Shown here in pieces: positions 35,150 through 37,859 of a stretch of 37,859 bases of DNA (position 1 is the first letter of the stretch; each line of letters begins with the position of its first letter). The stretch is from positions 1-37,859 of the forward strand of contig CAJFNT010000098.1 of assembly GCA_904395315.1 (NCBI GenBank), read 5' to 3'. Source of the DNA: an uncultured Clostridia bacterium. Lineage in GTDB: Bacteria > Bacillota > Clostridia > UBA1381. The position numbers and the translations under genes were made by a program. The notes beneath the pieces are model-generated. The model was not told the origin of the DNA. It worked only from the letters and a program-made list of their open reading frames with translations, and did not search any database.

Positions 35150-36634
35150 ATGCGTAAAAAAAATTTATTTTTAAATACAATTTCATCGTTGAGTTATGAG
35201 ATAATTGCATTTATATGTGGATTCATACTACCCAAGGCGATTCTTCTATATTATGGATCTGAGGTTAATGGACTGGTATCATCTATTACACAGTTTCTAT
35301 CATTTATAACGTTGATGGATCTTGGCGTTGGAGCTGTGATAAAGTCTACATTATACAAACCATTGGCGGAGAAAAACAATGAAGAAATAAGTAAAATACT
35401 TACATCTGGCCGAAAGTTTTTTAGTAGAGTGGCATTTTTATTTGTAGTGTATGTCATTGGTTTAATCTTTATATACCCATTATCTGTTGATGGTTTTGGA
35501 TATGGATATACTGCCACGCTAATTTTAGCCATAGCAATTAATACTTTTGCTCAATATTATTTTGGGATGGTAAATAGGTTGTTGCTTGAAGCCGATCAAA
35601 AAATTTACATACCAACAATAATAAAAAGTGCTGCGTATATTATTAACACAATTTCATGTATTATACTCATAATGATGGGTGCAGGAATTCAACTGGTAAA
35701 ATTGAACACTTCAATTGTATTTCTGCTTCAGCCACTCCTTATGGCTATATATGTAAAGAAACATTATAATATAAACAAGCATATAAAATTAACGGAAGAG
35801 CCAATTAAACAAAAATGGAATGGGTTTGCACAGCATGTAGCCGCTTATATTTTAGGAGCTACAGATACAGTTGTATTAACGCTACTATCAACTCTGAAAA
35901 ATGTATCAATATATTCAGTTTATTTTATGGTTATTAGTGCTGTAAAAACGTTTACAATGGCTTTAACAAACGGTATGCAATCATTGTTAGGAAATATGTT
36001 GGCAAGAAAAGAAGACAAATTAATGAATGATACGTTTTCTGCTTATGAGACGATTATGCATTGTATCGCAACGTTTGCGTTTGGATGTACAGCAATATTG
36101 ATTGCTCCGTTTGTTAGTGTATACACAAAAGAAATAAACGATGCAAATTATAATGCTCCATTATTTGGCTATCTATTATCATTTGCATATATGGTGTATT
36201 GTTACAGATTACCATACAATACAATGGTTTTGGCGGCAGGACATTATAAGCAAACTCAAAACAGTGCTTGGATTGAGATGATAATAAATATTGTTATTTC
36301 GGTATTGACAGTTATAAAGTTCGGACTTATAGGAGTTGCCGTCGGGACGTTAATTGCTATGCTTTATAGATCAATATATTTAGCATGGTATCTATCTAGA
36401 AATATACTAAATAGACCATTAAAATATTTTGTAAAACATATGTTGATAAACTGCATAACATTAGCGATTATGATATATTTAACACATTGGTTTACAATAA
36501 CAGAGTATACATATGTATCGTGGGTATTATTTGCATTAAAAGTCGCTCCGATATCACTATTAGTATGCGGAATAATTAACTTAATATTTTATAAGGATGA
36601 ATTGAAACAGATAAAAACAATGTTGATTAAATAG
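35150..36634 (+). CDS. Wzx-type polysaccharide flippase (MOP superfamily)
   Basis: A 494-aa protein with 12-14 predicted transmembrane helices, starting MRKKNLFLNTISSLSYEIIA. It contains FILPKAILLYYGSEVNGLVSS and FITLMDLGVGAVI, the early region common to lipopolysaccharide/capsule exporters, and a mid-protein ILGATDTVVLTLLSTLKNVS. It moves the undecaprenyl-linked repeat unit across the membrane for polymerisation by the Wzy-like protein. The ATG at 35150 is preferred to 35138 because GAGG lies six bases before it. Confidence 0.92.
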   Translation: MRKKNLFLNTISSLSYEIIAFICGFILPKAILLYYGSEVNGLVSSITQFLSFITLMDLGVGAVIKSTLYKPLAEKNNEEISKILTSGRKFFSRVAFLFVVYVIGLIFIYPLSVDGFGYGYTATLILAIAINTFAQYYFGMVNRLLLEADQKIYIPTIIKSAAYIINTISCIILIMMGAGIQLVKLNTSIVFLLQPLLMAIYVKKHYNINKHIKLTEEPIKQKWNGFAQHVAAYILGATDTVVLTLLSTLKNVSIYSVYFMVISAVKTFTMALTNGMQSLLGNMLARKEDKLMNDTFSAYETIMHCIATFAFGCTAILIAPFVSVYTKEINDANYNAPLFGYLLSFAYMVYCYRLPYNTMVLAAGHYKQTQNSAWIEMIINIVISVLTVIKFGLIGVAVGTLIAMLYRSIYLAWYLSRNILNRPLKYFVKHMLINCITLAIMIYLTHWFTITEYTYVSWVLFALKVAPISLLVCGIINLIFYKDELKQIKTMLIK

Positions 36635-36640
36635 ATTTAA

Positions 36641-36784
36641 AATAGAGACAGAGAGTATGTTGCCATAAATAAGTTAGATGAGCTCATGGTAGCTTATGTC
36701 TATGTAGCTCGAGAATGTTACCCCGAACATGACGATGCGTTGGTGCTGAAGTGTGATGGCAACTATAGACTGAGCGCAGATTAA
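36641..36784 (+). pseudogene. Possible gene remnant, unrecognised
   Basis: An open stretch of 47 codons without a proper start encodes EYVAINKLDELMVAYVYVAR and ECYPEHDDALVLKCDGNYRL before TAA. It looks like real protein sequence and is more GC-rich than the surrounding locus, suggesting a fragment of another gene left after rearrangement. Only an internal ATG at 36686 could start it, without an RBS. Family unknown. The remaining 36785-36870 holds no clear promoter. Confidence 0.35.
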
Positions 36785-36870
36785 AGATATGTGCTAAGAT
36801 GTATTGACATGTAACTTATATCTTGTAGTTTCGGGTTAATAATAAAAATCTCGAAGTGGAGGCTATTGTT

Positions 36871-37641
36871 ATGAAGAAAGATTCATTGACTTCTAAGGAT
36901 CGTTTTGAAAGTGATGATAGAAGAAAAATCGAAATACTTTGGACAGGCGGATGGGATTCAACATATAGAATAGTGGAATTGTCAAGACAAAATGTGACTA
37001 TTAAACCGGTTTATGTAATTGATTCTTGCCGCAACAGTATAAATTATGAATTAAATGCCATGAAAAAAATAACCAAAACGTTGATTGATAAATCGGAAAC
37101 TAAGGCTGAATTTATGCCGCTTGAGACAATAAAAGTCGAGGATATCCCTAAAGATAAAGAGATAACAAATGCATATGAGAAAATAATAGAATCTGTTAAA
37201 TTAGGGTCGCAATATGATTGGCTTGCAAGATTAGCAAAGAACTTATATCCGGGAATTGAAATAGGTATAGAAAAACCGAATGGAGAATATAGCGGATGTA
37301 AAGAAGCTATTGAGAAATTTGGAAAATTGATTTATGACACAGATGCGTATATAATTGACAGAAATTCATCATCAATGGAGTGTATACAGTTGTTTGGTAA
37401 TTTAAGATTTCCGATTATTGAAACGACAGAGACAGAAATGCAAAGTAATATATTTGATTGGCGACAGGAAGAGATCATGAAGTCAATATGGTTTTGTCAT
37501 AGCCCTATCAAAGGTAAAATATGTGGATATTGCAGACCATGTCAACAAAAAATGGAGTGTGAAATGCAATGGCTGCTTCCGCAAGATGCTCAAAGGAGAT
37601 ATTATACATTCAAAAAATATCCGCTTTTTCAGGAAAACTAG
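36871..37641 (+). CDS. QueC-like PP-loop ATPase-family protein in polysaccharide locus
   Basis: A 256-aa protein with a PP-loop WTGGWDST (residues 24-31), a variant of SGGxDS that activates substrates by adenylation. Near the C-terminus a Cys cluster, CHSPIKGKICGYCRPCQQKM then EC, resembles the zinc site of 7-cyano-7-deazaguanine synthase (QueC). The middle part (SVKLGSQYDWLARLAKNLYP, ECIQLFGNLRFPI) does not look like a standard QueC and no queuosine genes are nearby. It may amidate a sugar carboxylate or otherwise modify the polymer; this is inferred from the operon. The ATG at 36871 follows GGAGG by eight bases. Confidence 0.65.
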   Translation: MKKDSLTSKDRFESDDRRKIEILWTGGWDSTYRIVELSRQNVTIKPVYVIDSCRNSINYELNAMKKITKTLIDKSETKAEFMPLETIKVEDIPKDKEITNAYEKIIESVKLGSQYDWLARLAKNLYPGIEIGIEKPNGEYSGCKEAIEKFGKLIYDTDAYIIDRNSSSMECIQLFGNLRFPIIETTETEMQSNIFDWRQEEIMKSIWFCHSPIKGKICGYCRPCQQKMECEMQWLLPQDAQRRYYTFKKYPLFQEN

Positions 37642-37781
37642 CCTATAAATTTATGAATTTCAAGTATAGGAAATGAAAATCAATTGTAAATATTGCAATA
37701 ATGTGAAACTTAGTGCGATGCTCAGATAAAACAATACACAGTTGTATAAAATGATTATTATAAATCAAGTGAGGTGAGATA

Positions 37782-37859
37782 GTGACACAGGTGTTTAAAA
37801 AGGTACTGAAAATTTTAGGTGTAGCGATCAATAATGTACATATAGAATGGACACAGCAA
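37782..37859 (+). CDS. Start of a further gene, cut by window end
   Basis: A GTG codon preceded by GAGGTGAG opens a frame of 26 codons (MTQVFKKVLKILGVAINNVH...) that runs off the window. Too short to identify. It lies about 140 bases after the QueC-like gene and probably belongs to the same locus. Confidence 0.5.
   Translation, partial: MTQVFKKVLKILGVAINNVHIEWTQQ

Noticed and set aside
36641-36784. Transposase or integrase fragment
   Set aside because: No recognisable transposase motif or terminal inverted repeats; kept only as an unidentified remnant.
36804-36826. TTGACA upstream of the QueC-like gene as a promoter
   Set aside because: The best -10 at suitable spacing is TAGTTT, too poor to call.

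Overview
The window looks like a chromosomal segment of a Gram-positive gut Clostridia member, most likely Oscillospiraceae/Ruminococcaceae. The reasons are lipoprotein signal peptides instead of periplasmic ones, strong AGGAGG-type ribosome binding sites with frequent GTG/TTG starts, a K+-dependent membrane pyrophosphatase, an anaerobe-type NADP glutamate dehydrogenase, and heavy use of ATA codons. No rRNA, tRNA, CRISPR array or intact insertion sequence was seen. The genus is inference.

Layout. 1-1377: 3' part of an ABC exporter half-transporter with its terminator. 1449-3275: an ECF sigma / anti-sigma / small secreted protein operon; the sigma gene carries an apparent 1-nt frameshift. 3424-6222 (minus strand): a TrpXYZ-type ABC importer (lipoprotein, permease, ATPase). 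6857-8203 (minus): glutamate dehydrogenase, divergent from 8665-10755, the pyrophosphate-energised ion pump HppA. 11072-16520: a complete 2-aminoethylphosphonate (AEP) uptake and degradation operon (ATPase, fused permease, binding lipoprotein, PhnW, PhnX). 16683-23941: an operon of NfeD-like protein, SPFH/stomatin protein, LytTR response regulator, AgrC-like kinase, an unknown three-TM protein and a large secreted M16C peptidase with a C-terminal copper-amine-oxidase-N-like domain.

24224 to the window end: a cell-surface polysaccharide locus. It opens with a promoter and a leader that can fold into a closed multi-stem structure, then an unrecognised 58-aa ORF, a DegT/DnrJ-type aminotransferase, a PglC-type phosphoglycosyl transferase, three glycosyltransferases, a TviB-type nucleotide-sugar 6-dehydrogenase, a hexapeptide acyltransferase, a Wzy-like polymerase/ligase, a TupA-like ATP-grasp enzyme, an N5-(carboxyethyl)ornithine-synthase-like enzyme, a Wzx flippase, a QueC-like PP-loop enzyme and the start of another gene. 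From about 25.9 kb the DNA becomes clearly more AT-rich and contains gene remnants, as expected for a horizontally exchanged serotype-type cassette.

The most interesting idea is that the dehydrogenase (makes a uronic acid), the carboxyethyl-amino-acid synthase (makes an opine-like amino acid) and the ATP-grasp ligase (can form an amide) together decorate a surface polysaccharide with an N-(1-carboxyethyl) amino acid. Such a modification is chemically known in a few Gram-negative O-antigens. The enzyme families are read from the sequence; the joint pathway is inference.
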